From positions 1-64,000 of the forward strand of contig NZ_JAKSYE010000096.1 in assembly GCF_022829685.1 (NCBI RefSeq): 64,000 nucleotides of DNA, written 5' to 3'. Source of the stretch: Methylobacterium sp. E-045. Its GTDB lineage: Bacteria; Pseudomonadota; Alphaproteobacteria; Rhizobiales; Beijerinckiaceae. The position numbers and the translations under genes were made by a program. Shown piece after piece: positions 35,180 to 45,864 of this stretch (position 1 is its first letter; each line of letters opens with the position of its first letter). The notes under the pieces were generated by a model. The model had not been told where the DNA came from. It worked only from the letters and a program-made list of their open reading frames with translations, and did no database searches.

Positions 35180-38100
35180 ATGCCGATCGACGACGATGCT
35201 CTGACTACGATAATAGCTGAACTCTCGATCCGGCCGGGGCACGAGAAGGTCAGGGCGCTGCTCTATCGCCTGCTGATCGAGGCGCTGGGCGCCAAGAGCG
35301 AGCGGATCTTCTTCGAGAGAAAGATACCTGAGGTGAGGGGGCGCCTGGATGCCCTGCTCGGCCGGACGATCATCGAGATCAAGTCGGACCTGCGCCGGGA
35401 GGCCAGGGACGCCGAGGCGCAGCTCACGCGCTACCTGCCGGAACGCGAGGGCGCCACCGGCCAGCGCTACGTGGGGCTCGCCACCGACGGCGCCACCTTC
35501 ACCGCCTACGAGATGCGCGACGGCGCCCTGGTGCGGCTCACCGAGCACGAGGTGAAGCTGGCGGATGCCCGTGGCCTCACCGCTTGGCTCGAAGGGGTCG
35601 TCGCCGTCCTCGATTGGCTGCCGGCGGATGCGGTCGGGATCACCAACGAACTCGGCCGCCAGAGCGCCGCGTTCGCGCGGACCCTCGGCCTCCTCGCCAA
35701 GGCCTGGGAGGCGCTGGCCGCCGACCCCGAGGCGGTACTGAAGCGCCAACTCTGGTCGCGCCATCTCGGCTTCGTCTACGGCAAGGCCATCGACGACGAC
35801 ACGCTGTGGCTCCAGCACACCTATCTCGTCATCCTCGCCAAGGCGATCGCCGCCGGAACCATGGGCGCCACCGGTCGCTCGCCCGAGGATCTGCTCTCGG
35901 GGCGCGCCTTCCACGAGGCGGGGGTCCACGGAGCGGTGGAGACCGATTTCTTCGGCTGGGTGATCCAGGCGCCGGGCGGGGAGGCCATTGTCGCCGGTCT
36001 CTCCGCGCATGCCGCCCGGTTCGATCTCGGCAGCGTCGACGTCGACCTGCTGAAGGTGCTCTACGAATCCCTCATCGATCCGGCCCAGCGCCACGATCTC
36101 GGCGAGTATTACACGCCCGACTGGCTCGCCCGGAAGGTGGTGCGGCGTGCCGTCGACCGCCCGGCCGAGCAGACCTGTCTCGATCCCGCCTGCGGCTCGG
36201 GCAGCTTCCTCTTCCACGCCGTGCGCCTCAAGCGCGAGGCCCTGACGGCGGCAGGGGTGCCCCTCGACGAGATCGCGTCGCGCTGCTGCGCCTCCGTCAC
36301 GGGGCTGGACGTCCACCCCGTCGCCGTCATCTTCGCCCGCGTCACCTATCTCCTCGCCCTGGGCGATGCCCTGCCGGGGCGGGGCGGCGACATCTCCCTG
36401 CCGGTCTATCTCGGCGATGCGCTGCAATGGAACGTGAAGCGCGACGCGTTCGAGAGCGACCTCGTGGTGGAGGTGCCCCGCGACCCCCGCGAGGGCCGCA
36501 GAGGCGCGCCGACCCTGCGCTTCCCCCTCGGCCTCTGCGCCGATCCGCCCCTGTTCGACCGCGTCGTCACCGCCATGCACGATGCCAGCGAGGCCGGGCG
36601 CACGGCCGAGGTTTTCGCGCGCGGGCTCGCGGGCCTCGGCGTCCCGGCCGATCAGCACCCGACCTTGATCACCACCTTCACGATCTACGACCGCCTGCGC
36701 CGGGCCGGACGAGACCATGTCTGGGGCTTCTTCGCCCGCAACCTCAGCCGTCCGGTCGCCCTGTCGGACGGCGCCAGGGTCGACGTCGTCATCGGCAACC
36801 CGCCCTGGCTGTCCTACCGCTATATGGCTCCCGCCCTGCAGGGGCTGTTCCGCGACACCGCGCGCCGTCTCGGCATCTGGGTCGGCCCCGACGAGGCGCG
36901 GCTGGTAACGCAGACCGACCTGTCGGGGCTGTTCTTCGCGCGGGCGGCGGAACTCTATGTCCGCCCGCCGGAGGGCGGCCGGCCCGGCGGACGGGTCGCC
37001 ATGGTGCTGCCGCTCGCCGCCATGAGCCGGGGCCAGTTCCGCGCCTTCCGCACCGGGGACTGGACGGGCGTCCGGGTCGCCTTCTCGGAAGCCTGGATGC
37101 TCGACAACCAGGCCGTCTCCCCCCTGTTCCGGGTGCCCACCTGCGTCCTGTTCGCCGACGTCACGGCAGGGGAGGCCCGGCCCACGCCTCGACGGGTCAC
37201 CACCTTCGCCGGTTTCCTCGGCAGGAAGGACGTGCCCGAGGAGGTGGCGGATCGCTGCCTGCGCCAGGAACAGGCCGACGCGCCGATCCCTGCGAACTTC
37301 GAGGCGGTCTCGCCGTATTGCGGAGTCTTCCGGAACGGTGCGACCCTCTACCCGCGCATCCTGTGTCTGGTGACGCGCGTTCGCGGCAGCAAGATCGGCG
37401 TCAGTCCGAGTTCGCCCATCGTCTGCAGCGAGGAGCGTGAACGCAAGGGCGAGTGGAAGAACGTCACGGGACTCCGGGGCGCGATCGAGTCGTCGTTCCT
37501 GCGCCCCGTCTATCTTGGCGAGTCCATCGCCCCTTTCCGCGTCCTGGCCCCGGCGGAAGGCATCGTTCCGGCCGCCGCCGGAGGAACGGTGCTGTCCTCG
37601 GTACAGGCCGCAGGCCATTTTCCGGGCTTGGCCAAATGGCTCGCAGAGGCCGAGCGGCTATGGGCCGAGTTCGGCTCCGAGAAGGTCTCGCTCAAGCAGC
37701 AAGTCGACCATTACGGTAAGCTGTCGAGCCAGATCCCCGTCGCGCATCAGCGTGTCGTCTTCGCCAAGGCCGGAAAATGGCCTGCGGCCTGTATCGTCAG
37801 GGATCGCCGGGGGATCATCGACCACAAGCTCTACTGGGCGGACGTGCCATCCGACGACGAAGCCCGCTTCCTCGTCGCCATCCTCAACAGCGAGGCGGTT
37901 CGCAGTCGCATCGCCCATCTGCAGAGTCGGGGTGAACAGGGCGCGCGGGATTTCGACAAGCTGATGTTCACGCTACCCATCCCCCGCTTCGACCCGCGCG
38001 AGGCGGTCCATGCCCGCCTCGCGGCGGAAGGCGCGGTGGCTGAGGCGGTCGCGGCTTCCGTGACGCTGCCCGCGGAGGCCGCGTTCCAGAAAGCGCGGGC

Positions 38101-38248
38101 CCTGGTGCGGGAGGCCCTGCGGGAGGAAGGCGTCTCGTCGCGCATCGATGCCCTGGTGGAGACGCTTCTCGGGCCGGACCCGCGCCTCGCCTTGCCGGAC
38201 GATGCAGCCCGTCCCGTCGCCGAGGAGGCCGAGACCGTCGACGCGTGA
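35180..38248 (+). CDS. Type IIG restriction-modification enzyme (endonuclease and m6A methyltransferase in one chain)
   Basis: Protein of 1022 residues. Residues about 40-75 carry a PD-(D/E)xK nuclease pattern, with D57 and E66-I-K68 in 'RGRLDALLGRTIIEIKSDL'. A helical linker follows. The adenine methyltransferase has motif I 'DPACGSGSF' near 335 and motif IV NPPW near 540. The remainder is a target-recognition region ending in 'LPIPRFDP'. This is the one-gene Eco57I/MmeI-like layout; cleavage and methylation share one specificity domain. There is no separate R, M, S or helicase gene beside it. The ATG at 35180 lies right after a palindrome. The recognition sequence cannot be read from the protein. 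Confidence 0.88.
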   Translation: MPIDDDALTTIIAELSIRPGHEKVRALLYRLLIEALGAKSERIFFERKIPEVRGRLDALLGRTIIEIKSDLRREARDAEAQLTRYLPEREGATGQRYVGLATDGATFTAYEMRDGALVRLTEHEVKLADARGLTAWLEGVVAVLDWLPADAVGITNELGRQSAAFARTLGLLAKAWEALAADPEAVLKRQLWSRHLGFVYGKAIDDDTLWLQHTYLVILAKAIAAGTMGATGRSPEDLLSGRAFHEAGVHGAVETDFFGWVIQAPGGEAIVAGLSAHAARFDLGSVDVDLLKVLYESLIDPAQRHDLGEYYTPDWLARKVVRRAVDRPAEQTCLDPACGSGSFLFHAVRLKREALTAAGVPLDEIASRCCASVTGLDVHPVAVIFARVTYLLALGDALPGRGGDISLPVYLGDALQWNVKRDAFESDLVVEVPRDPREGRRGAPTLRFPLGLCADPPLFDRVVTAMHDASEAGRTAEVFARGLAGLGVPADQHPTLITTFTIYDRLRRAGRDHVWGFFARNLSRPVALSDGARVDVVIGNPPWLSYRYMAPALQGLFRDTARRLGIWVGPDEARLVTQTDLSGLFFARAAELYVRPPEGGRPGGRVAMVLPLAAMSRGQFRAFRTGDWTGVRVAFSEAWMLDNQAVSPLFRVPTCVLFADVTAGEARPTPRRVTTFAGFLGRKDVPEEVADRCLRQEQADAPIPANFEAVSPYCGVFRNGATLYPRILCLVTRVRGSKIGVSPSSPIVCSEERERKGEWKNVTGLRGAIESSFLRPVYLGESIAPFRVLAPAEGIVPAAAGGTVLSSVQAAGHFPGLAKWLAEAERLWAEFGSEKVSLKQQVDHYGKLSSQIPVAHQRVVFAKAGKWPAACIVRDRRGIIDHKLYWADVPSDDEARFLVAILNSEAVRSRIAHLQSRGEQGARDFDKLMFTLPIPRFDPREAVHARLAAEGAVAEAVAASVTLPAEAAFQKARALVREALREEGVSSRIDALVETLLGPDPRLALPDDAARPVAEEAETVDA

Positions 38249-38250
38249 GT

Positions 38251-38679
38251 CTACCGCGCCGTGTCGGCCGCCTCTTCGCTGGCCTTCTCGGCGGGCGGTT
38301 CGGCGGTCGCCACCGCCATGCGTTCCAGCATCGGCTGGAGGCGGACGGCCAGTTCGCCGCCGAGATGGCGGGTATAGGCGGCCTTGAAGTAGCGCTCGCC
38401 CGTGCCGTGACCGAAGAGCCGGTCGTGGGTGCGGATCATCGCGTCCACTTCGGGGCGGCACAGGAACCCGATGATTCCGGCGGCCTCGTACCAGCGGCCC
38501 GCCCGGGCGTGGCGCATGGCGGCAGGGTTGGCCATCACCGTCTCGGCGAAACAATCCGTGGCCGCGCGCTCCAGCGGCGCCATCGCCGCATGGGCATGGC
38601 CGGGTGTGCGGGGAGCGGCGTCGGCGGCACCCGCCGTCGCCGCACCGATCAAGAGAGCGCCAAGCAGACGAGCTTTCAT
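38251..38679 (-). CDS. Small exported hypothetical protein
   Basis: Protein of 142 residues with a clear signal peptide ('MKARLLGALLIGAATAGAAD' and an Ala cleavage region). The mature part includes 'CFAETVMANPAAMRHARAGR' and 'CRPEVDAMIRTHDRLFGHG', with two cysteines that could pair in the periplasm. I do not recognise a family. The ATG at 38679 is preferred over 38733 because the signal peptide starts there. It is convergent with the restriction gene and 3 bases from its end. Confidence 0.65.
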   Translation of the reverse strand: MKARLLGALLIGAATAGAADAAPRTPGHAHAAMAPLERAATDCFAETVMANPAAMRHARAGRWYEAAGIIGFLCRPEVDAMIRTHDRLFGHGTGERYFKAAYTRHLGGELAVRLQPMLERMAVATAEPPAEKASEEAADTAR

Positions 38680-38824
38680 CGCGCGCAAACCTCGAAGTCG
38701 ATCGAACCCGATTCGCTCCAAGTATTCATCCAAGAGTTGGACCGGAACAGGGCATCTCGACCCTCAAAATCGGTGGCGCGAGATTTCCTGAGCAGACTGT
38801 GCCCGGCCGATCACAGGGGGCGGA

Positions 38825-39211
38825 TCAGCCCCGCTTCTCGGCGTTCCAGCGGCCGGAGCAGCGGATGATGCCGTTGCTCGACCAGGTGCCGCTGCCATAG
38901 CCGCCGCGATCGAGCTGGCCGACCACGTTGGCGCCATCCGAACCGCGCATGATCGTCGCCCGCACGGTGCCGTTGCCGGAAACGCGGCCCCGGATGTCGA
39001 AATCCCCGCCGGGATAGCTCGCCTCGCCCTTGGCGATCTGCACGCCGTAGCGATAGGCGCGGTCGCAGGGACCGTCCTGGGTGACGACCTCGATGCTCCA
39101 GTTGCCGTCGTAGCGGTTCGGCACCGAGACCTTTCGCTTGGCCGCCTCCGCCGCTCCGAAGGAGGCGGAGAGGAGGGCGAGGGAGCCGGCGGCAAGGAGG
39201 AAGCGTCGCAT
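38825..39211 (-). CDS. Small exported hypothetical protein, beta-rich
   Basis: Protein of 128 residues with a signal peptide ('MRRFLLAAGSLALLSASFGA', cleavage after AEA). The mature domain has 'NRYDGNWSIEVVTQDGPCDR', 'DFDIRGRVSGNGTVRATI' and 'GYGSGTWSSNGIIRCSGRW', a beta-sheet pattern with two cysteines, often found as lineage-specific periplasmic proteins in Hyphomicrobiales. Function is unknown. The ATG at 39211 is chosen over 39280, which overlaps the mutase gene. It is 65 bases downstream of the mutase small subunit on the same strand. Confidence 0.7.
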   Translation of the reverse strand: MRRFLLAAGSLALLSASFGAAEAAKRKVSVPNRYDGNWSIEVVTQDGPCDRAYRYGVQIAKGEASYPGGDFDIRGRVSGNGTVRATIMRGSDGANVVGQLDRGGYGSGTWSSNGIIRCSGRWNAEKRG

Positions 39212-39276
39212 CGTAGCCCGTTCTGCAATGACGTGATCGGGGCTGGAAACGTCCCGGATCGCGTATCGGTTGCGGT

Positions 39277-41148
39277 TCACGCGCGTGTAGCTTCGCCCAA
39301 GGCGGCCTGAAGCAGCGCGAGGAGGTCCCCTCCGGCGTGCAGATAGGCATCGACGCCGGCCGCTTTGAGCCCTTCGGCAAGATCGCCCGGCTTGCCCGCG
39401 AGATACACGGTCCTGGCACCCGCCGCCTTCAGGGCTTCGGCGGCGGCGACGGCGTGGGTGGCGTAGAGGGCATCCGACGAGCAGAGGCAGGCGATGCGTG
39501 CGCCGGATGCGGCGAAGGCCTCGCCCAGGGCCGCGGCGTCCGTGAAGCCCTCTTCGTTCACCGCCTCGATGCCGCCGGCCGCGAAGGCATTGGCGGCGAA
39601 GGTCGAGCGGGCGTTGAAGACGGCGACCGGTCCGAGATTGGCGAGGAACACCCGAGGGCGCCGTCCGGTCTCGGCGAGATGGGCGTCGGAGGCGTCGCGC
39701 AGGGCCTCGTAGGGTTCGGCGAGCCGCGACGAGGGCAGGGCCTCGCAGGTGGTCGTGCCGCTGCCGTCGAGGGCGAAGGCGGGCGCCAGCACGGCGGAGG
39801 CGGGCAGGTCGAGGACCGTCACCGGCTTCTCGGCGAGGAACGGGAACTCGCTCGCTCCGGTGAGGGGTTCGCGCCGCGTGGCGACGTTCTTCGTGCGGGT
39901 GGCGCGGGTCTCGCCGATCCGGGCCTGGATCGCGCCGGCCTGCAGCCTCGCGACGATGCCGCCCTCACGCTCGATCGCCTGGAACGCGGCCCAGGCCGTG
40001 GTGGTGAGTTCCTCGGTGAGCGCCTCGAACCCGCCGGCCCCGGCCGCCGGATCGGCGACGCGGGCGAGGTTGGATTCCTCGATGAGAACGATCTGGCTGT
40101 TGCGGGCGACCCGCCGCGCGAAGGCGTCGGCGAGGCCCAGCGAGGCGGTGTAGGGGACGACGGTGACGGAATCGGCGCCCCCGAGCCCCGCCGAGCAGGC
40201 GGCCATGCCGGTGCGCAGGATGTTCACGAACGGGTCGTTCCGGTTCATCATCCGCCACGCGGTCTCGGCATGCAGGCGCAGCGGCTTGGGGTCGAGCCCG
40301 CAGGCCGCCTCCACCCGCGCCCAGAGGCGGCGCATGGCGCGGAACTTGGCGATGGTCAGGAACTCGTCGGCATCGGCCACGAGGAGGATGGCGACGGCAT
40401 CGCGGGCGCGGGCGAGATCGTGCCCGCCGGCTTCCAGCATACGCAGATAGGCGACGGCGGTGGCGAGGACGGCGGCGAGTTCGGCCGCCTCGCTGGCGCC
40501 GGCCTCGTGATAGGGCCGCCCGTCGGCGAGCATCGCCCGGCCGGTGAAGCCCGCCCCGTCGAACTCCGACAGGAGGGCCGAGACCGCCGCGCCGATCTCG
40601 GGGATCGTCGCGTCGAGCCGGCCGGTGGCGGCCAGCGTGCCGATCGGGTCGAGGCCGAGATCGAGGTCGAGGGCGCCGAGATCCTCGCTGCGGTGCGCGG
40701 CCAGCGCCTTGACCAGACGGGCCGCCTCGAGGCCGCGCCCGCCGGCATCGATCCGCGTCGCGATCAGAGAGAGCATCACGCCGGACAGGGCGGTGTCGAG
40801 GATCGACACCTCGTCGGCGGCGAGGCCGAAGCCGCGCGCGAAGACGGAGCCCGAGAAGACGAGGTTCAGGGCATCGGCGCCGCCTTCGAGATCGGCCATG
40901 GCGAGGCCGTGTGCCGCCTGCGCGTCCGGGTGGTCCACCCGCTGGGCGATGCGCCAGGGGCCGGGTGCCCGCATGGGCTGCGCCACCGGAGCGGCGGGCT
41001 CGTAGAGCGGCTCGATCCGGATGCCGTCCGCCGTCTTAGAGACCAGCCGCTTCTCGAAATCGCCGCCCTTGAGCACGCCCTCGACCAAACCGAGCCAGCG
41101 CTCGCGGGTCGGCGTGGGGAACAGGTCGGCGAGGGGGCGATCTTCCAT
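39277..41148 (-). CDS. mcmB: Methylmalonyl-CoA mutase small (beta) subunit
   Basis: Protein of 623 residues that matches the small subunit of heterodimeric methylmalonyl-CoA mutase. An inactive TIM-barrel-like mutase domain ('PDAQAAHGLAMADLEGGADA', 'NDPFVNILRTGMAACSAGLG') is followed by a flavodoxin-like B12 fold without the DxHxxG cobalamin ligand, as expected for this non-catalytic subunit. It stabilises the large subunit that interconverts methylmalonyl-CoA and succinyl-CoA, a step of propionyl-CoA and glyoxylate-regenerating metabolism in methylotrophs. The large subunit is not adjacent, which is normal in Methylobacterium. The ATG at 41148 fits; the frame to 41241 is unsupported. Confidence 0.9.
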   Translation of the reverse strand: MEDRPLADLFPTPTRERWLGLVEGVLKGGDFEKRLVSKTADGIRIEPLYEPAAPVAQPMRAPGPWRIAQRVDHPDAQAAHGLAMADLEGGADALNLVFSGSVFARGFGLAADEVSILDTALSGVMLSLIATRIDAGGRGLEAARLVKALAAHRSEDLGALDLDLGLDPIGTLAATGRLDATIPEIGAAVSALLSEFDGAGFTGRAMLADGRPYHEAGASEAAELAAVLATAVAYLRMLEAGGHDLARARDAVAILLVADADEFLTIAKFRAMRRLWARVEAACGLDPKPLRLHAETAWRMMNRNDPFVNILRTGMAACSAGLGGADSVTVVPYTASLGLADAFARRVARNSQIVLIEESNLARVADPAAGAGGFEALTEELTTTAWAAFQAIEREGGIVARLQAGAIQARIGETRATRTKNVATRREPLTGASEFPFLAEKPVTVLDLPASAVLAPAFALDGSGTTTCEALPSSRLAEPYEALRDASDAHLAETGRRPRVFLANLGPVAVFNARSTFAANAFAAGGIEAVNEEGFTDAAALGEAFAASGARIACLCSSDALYATHAVAAAEALKAAGARTVYLAGKPGDLAEGLKAAGVDAYLHAGGDLLALLQAALGEATRA

Positions 41149-41327
41149 TTCGTCTGGGCCTTGGCGCACGCTTCCGCCGGCCGCGTGTGGCCGGACGCTG
41201 TCGGCGACAGCCCTCGCACGGCGAGGCTTGCCGGGCAACACGCGCGGGGTATCAAAGAAATCGGAGCGGACTCAAAGAAAAGCGGCAGCCCCAGCGCGGG
41301 GGCGGCCGCCCCGTGCGGCGGCGTTCC

Positions 41328-42134
41328 TCAGCCCACGAGGATCAGCCCCGCGAAGCCGAGGGAACCGACGATGATGCGCCACCACGCGAACAGCCGGAAG
41401 CCGTGCGACGAGACGTAGTCCAGCACCGTGCGCACCACGACGAAGGCCGACAGGAAGGCCACGACGAAGCCGATGGCGATCAGGCCGACATCGTCCTGCG
41501 AGAGGTTCTTGTAATTGTCGAGGAGGTCCTTGGCGAAGGCTCCGGCCATGGTCGGGATCGCGAGGTAGAACGAGAACTCGGTGGCCGAGCGCTTGTCCGC
41601 CCCCATCAGCATCGCGCCAACGATGGTGGCGCCGGAGCGCGACACGCCGGGGATCATGGCGATGCACTGGAACAGGCCGATCTTGAAATCCATCGGCAGG
41701 GTGAAGTCGAAGACGTCGCGTTTCTTCACCTCGAGCTCGGTCTCGTCGAGGACGAGGAGGACGAGGCCGCCGGCCACCAGCGTGGCGCAGACGATCCACG
41801 GATTGAACAGGTAGTATTTGATGTATTTCGAGAACAGACCGCCGATGATCGCCGCCGGCAGGAAGGCCAGCAGGATGCCGAAGACGAAGCGCCTCGCGTT
41901 CGGATCGGTGGGAAAGGCCGTGGCGATGCCGAGGAGGCGGCGGAAATAGACGGCGAGGATGGCCAGGATCGCGCCGAGCTGGATCAGCACCTCGAACGTG
42001 TTGTTGGGCGACTGGAAGCCGATGAAGTGCCCCACCAGCAACTGGTGGCCCGTGGACGAAACCGGGATGAATTCCGTGGCGCCCTCGACCATGGCGAGAA
42101 CGACCGCCTTCACGATGCTCATCGCATCCATCAT
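41328..42134 (-). CDS. uppP: Undecaprenyl-diphosphatase UppP
   Basis: Integral membrane phosphatase of 268 residues with about eight membrane helices. It recycles the lipid carrier for peptidoglycan and O-antigen by removing a phosphate from undecaprenyl diphosphate. Signature motifs are 'EGATEFIPVSSTGH' at 17-30 and 'PGVSRSGATI' near 166. Loss or overexpression changes bacitracin sensitivity in other bacteria. The ATG at 42134 is used; one at 42122 is also plausible. It lies 179 bases upstream of the mutase gene on the same strand, so common transcription is uncertain. Confidence 0.95.
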   Translation of the reverse strand: MMDAMSIVKAVVLAMVEGATEFIPVSSTGHQLLVGHFIGFQSPNNTFEVLIQLGAILAILAVYFRRLLGIATAFPTDPNARRFVFGILLAFLPAAIIGGLFSKYIKYYLFNPWIVCATLVAGGLVLLVLDETELEVKKRDVFDFTLPMDFKIGLFQCIAMIPGVSRSGATIVGAMLMGADKRSATEFSFYLAIPTMAGAFAKDLLDNYKNLSQDDVGLIAIGFVVAFLSAFVVVRTVLDYVSSHGFRLFAWWRIIVGSLGFAGLILVG

Positions 42135-42898
42135 GTCATCGCCTCGGTTGTCGTTGGGGGAGTGCTCGTTGCCGGATGGTGTCGGCCATCAGAGTTGACG
42201 AGCGGTTACCGGAACCTGTCCAGCGTGTTAATGAGGCGGCAATGATCGGGCAATAAGTCTCGATGCGCGACCCTCTCTCACCGTTGGTCTCGACACGGCG
42301 CGTCCCGCGATTCCATTCCCTTTGAAACGGCCTCTATGGCGACGCTTCACCACTCCCCCTTCTGTCCGCATTCGCGCTTCATCCGCCTCGTTCTCAGCGA
42401 GATGGGCATGGAGCCCGCGCTCGTGGAAGAGCGGGTCTGGGACCGCCGCGAGGCCTTCCTCCTCATCAATCCGGCCGGGACGACCCCGGTCCTGGTGGAG
42501 GAATCGGGGCTCGCGGTCCCGGGGGCGGGCATCATCGCCGAGTATCTCGACGAGACCCGCGGCCTCGGCCTCACTGGGCGCCGGCTGCTGCCGGAGGCCA
42601 CCGCCGATCGCGTGGAGGTCCGCCGCCTGCTCGACTGGTTCCTGGTGAAGTTCGACGCGGAGGTGACCGGCTACCTCGTCACCGAGAAGATCTCGAAGCG
42701 CTTCATGACCAGCGCCAATGGCGGCGGCCCGCCGGACATGCATGCCATTCGCGCGGCGCGCACCAATGTGCGCTACCATATGAAATACATCGGCTACCTG
42801 ATGTCCCGCCGGAAATGGATCGCCGGCGACCATCTGACCTATGCGGATCTCGCGGCCGCGGCCCACCTCTCCTGCGTGGATTATCTCGGCGACGTGCC

Positions 42899-44238
<1,340 letters not shown>

Positions 44239-44242
<4 letters not shown>

Positions 44243-45102
44243 ACCTCTTCGTCTTCGGCCTCGGCTTCACGGCGCGCCGCTTCGTCGAGCGCGCGGCCGG
44301 GCGGTTCGAACACGTCCGCGCCACCGTCACCGATCCGGCCCGGCCGGGCGCTGGGCTCGCCGACGTCGCCCTGCGCTGCTTCGGTCCCGAGACGGACGAC
44401 GCGCGGATCGCGGGCGACCTCGGCGACACCGACGTGCTGCTGGTGTCCGCCCCGCCGTCTCGCGATGGCGACACGGTGCTCGCCCGCTACCGGGACGCCA
44501 TCGCCGACAGCCGGATCGGCTGGATCGGCTATCTCTCCACCATCGGCATCTACGGCGACCAGCAGGGCGCCTGGATCGACGAGACGACGCCGCCCAACCC
44601 GGCCAGCGGCCGCTCGCATGGCCGCATCGCCGTGGAGAAGGCCTGGCTCGGCTTCGGGGAGGAGACCGGCAAGGCGGTCCAGGTGTTCCGGCTCTCCGGC
44701 ATCTACGGGCCGGGCCGCAATCCCATCGTCAAGCTGCGCGAGGGCAAGTCGCAGCGCATCATCAAGCCGGGTCAGGTGTTCAACCGCATCCATGTGGACG
44801 ACATCGCCACGACTCTCCTCGCTTCCATCGACAGGCCGCGGGCGCAGGCGATCTACAACGTCACCGACGACGAGCCGACGCCGCCGCAGGTGGTGACGGA
44901 ATACGCCGCCGGTCTCGCCGACCTGCCGCTGCCCCCCGAGATCGACTTCGAGACGGCGGATCTCAGTCCCATGGCGCGGAGCTTCTACGGCGAGAACAAG
45001 CGCGTGCGAAATCGCCTGATCCGCGAGGAACTCGGGGTCGATCTCGCCTATCCGACCTATCGCGAGGGGCTGGCTGCCCTTGTCGCCGACGCGAGGGTTT
45101 GA
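44239..45102 (+). CDS. NAD(P)-dependent epimerase/dehydratase-like SDR (YeeZ type)
   Basis: Extended SDR-like protein of 287 residues. The nucleotide-binding start 'MNLFVFGLGFTARRFVERA' is followed by 'VLLVSAPPSRDG', 'YLSTIGIYGDQQGAWIDETT' and 'FRLSGIYGPGRNPI', the pattern of the YeeZ group. The usual YxxxK motif is not obvious (the corresponding region has 'SGRSHGRIAVEKAW'), so catalysis is uncertain. It overlaps queG by four bases and ends where an AT-rich gap begins. Confidence 0.85.
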
Positions 45103-45864
45103 GACTCGGATCCAAGTTCCTTGGCACGAAAGCAGCTTTTCAGTCTTTTGGCTCAGCTGCGATAGACTCGATGTGCCGGGATGTCCGTTATCTCAGTGAC
45201 GACCATACTAAAAATCATGGGTCATTCAATTTAGAACGTACTGTTTTATAGTGATCGGGCGCGATTTCAGTGATCTTAGAATGGGTTGCTGAGTCGTCAG
45301 TGAATTCTTGGCGTATGATAACAATTTATGTTAATATCGGGGCAGCGGTAAGTCATACTATTTCGCAATAACGTATTCGTTCCATCCCGAATCAAAAGTT
45401 AACAGTCAAGATGCTCTGCTCGTTCGGTGATCTCTTAAGGTCGCCTGCGGGTCTAGCCGTCGATCGATGCCGACAACATTTTCGCCGCACCAGCATGCTT
45501 CCATTAAACGATGAATATCGTTCTGATCTTATCGCCGTGCGACGAAAGTTAATAGATAGATATGGTATGTATGTACTGGTAAATTCAGAAATTGCCGCAG
45601 TGTCTCCCCATCACGTGCGGTTCGATAATTTAAGCGCAGTTCAATCCGGCTTCCGTCCCCGCCGCAATGACTTTTCATTAACGGACGATTCGCATAACGA
45701 TGCTTGAAGTATGGGGAGCGGCGGCTGATTCAGCCAGCTTGCACAAATATCGCCCTTCGAATGAGAAAGCGGGTCGTGGCAGCACACGGTTCATCGTCAC
45801 TGCGGACTCTGTTCAGCCTGCGAGAGCGCGGGCCATTGCAGACCCTGAGGCACACGTGCCGAGG
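45103..45864. other. AT-rich gap before the GGDEF-EAL gene
   Basis: From about 45130 to 45700 the DNA is strikingly AT-rich compared with the surrounding GC-rich chromosome, with runs such as ACAATTTATGTTAATATC and AAAAGTTAACAG. A small frame 45411-45707 (98 codons, or about 71 from an ATG at 45495) could encode a hypothetical protein, but no family feature is seen. The stretch could be a silenced foreign insert or a long regulatory leader. Confidence 0.45.

Noticed and set aside
35018..37618. 866-codon minus-strand frame opposite the type IIG gene
   Set aside because: The plus strand carries methyltransferase and nuclease motifs in order; the opposite frame is a composition artefact.
39337..41418. 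693-codon plus-strand frame opposite the mutase subunit
   Set aside because: The minus strand encodes a full methylmalonyl-CoA mutase subunit; the plus frame is Gly/Arg-rich shadow.
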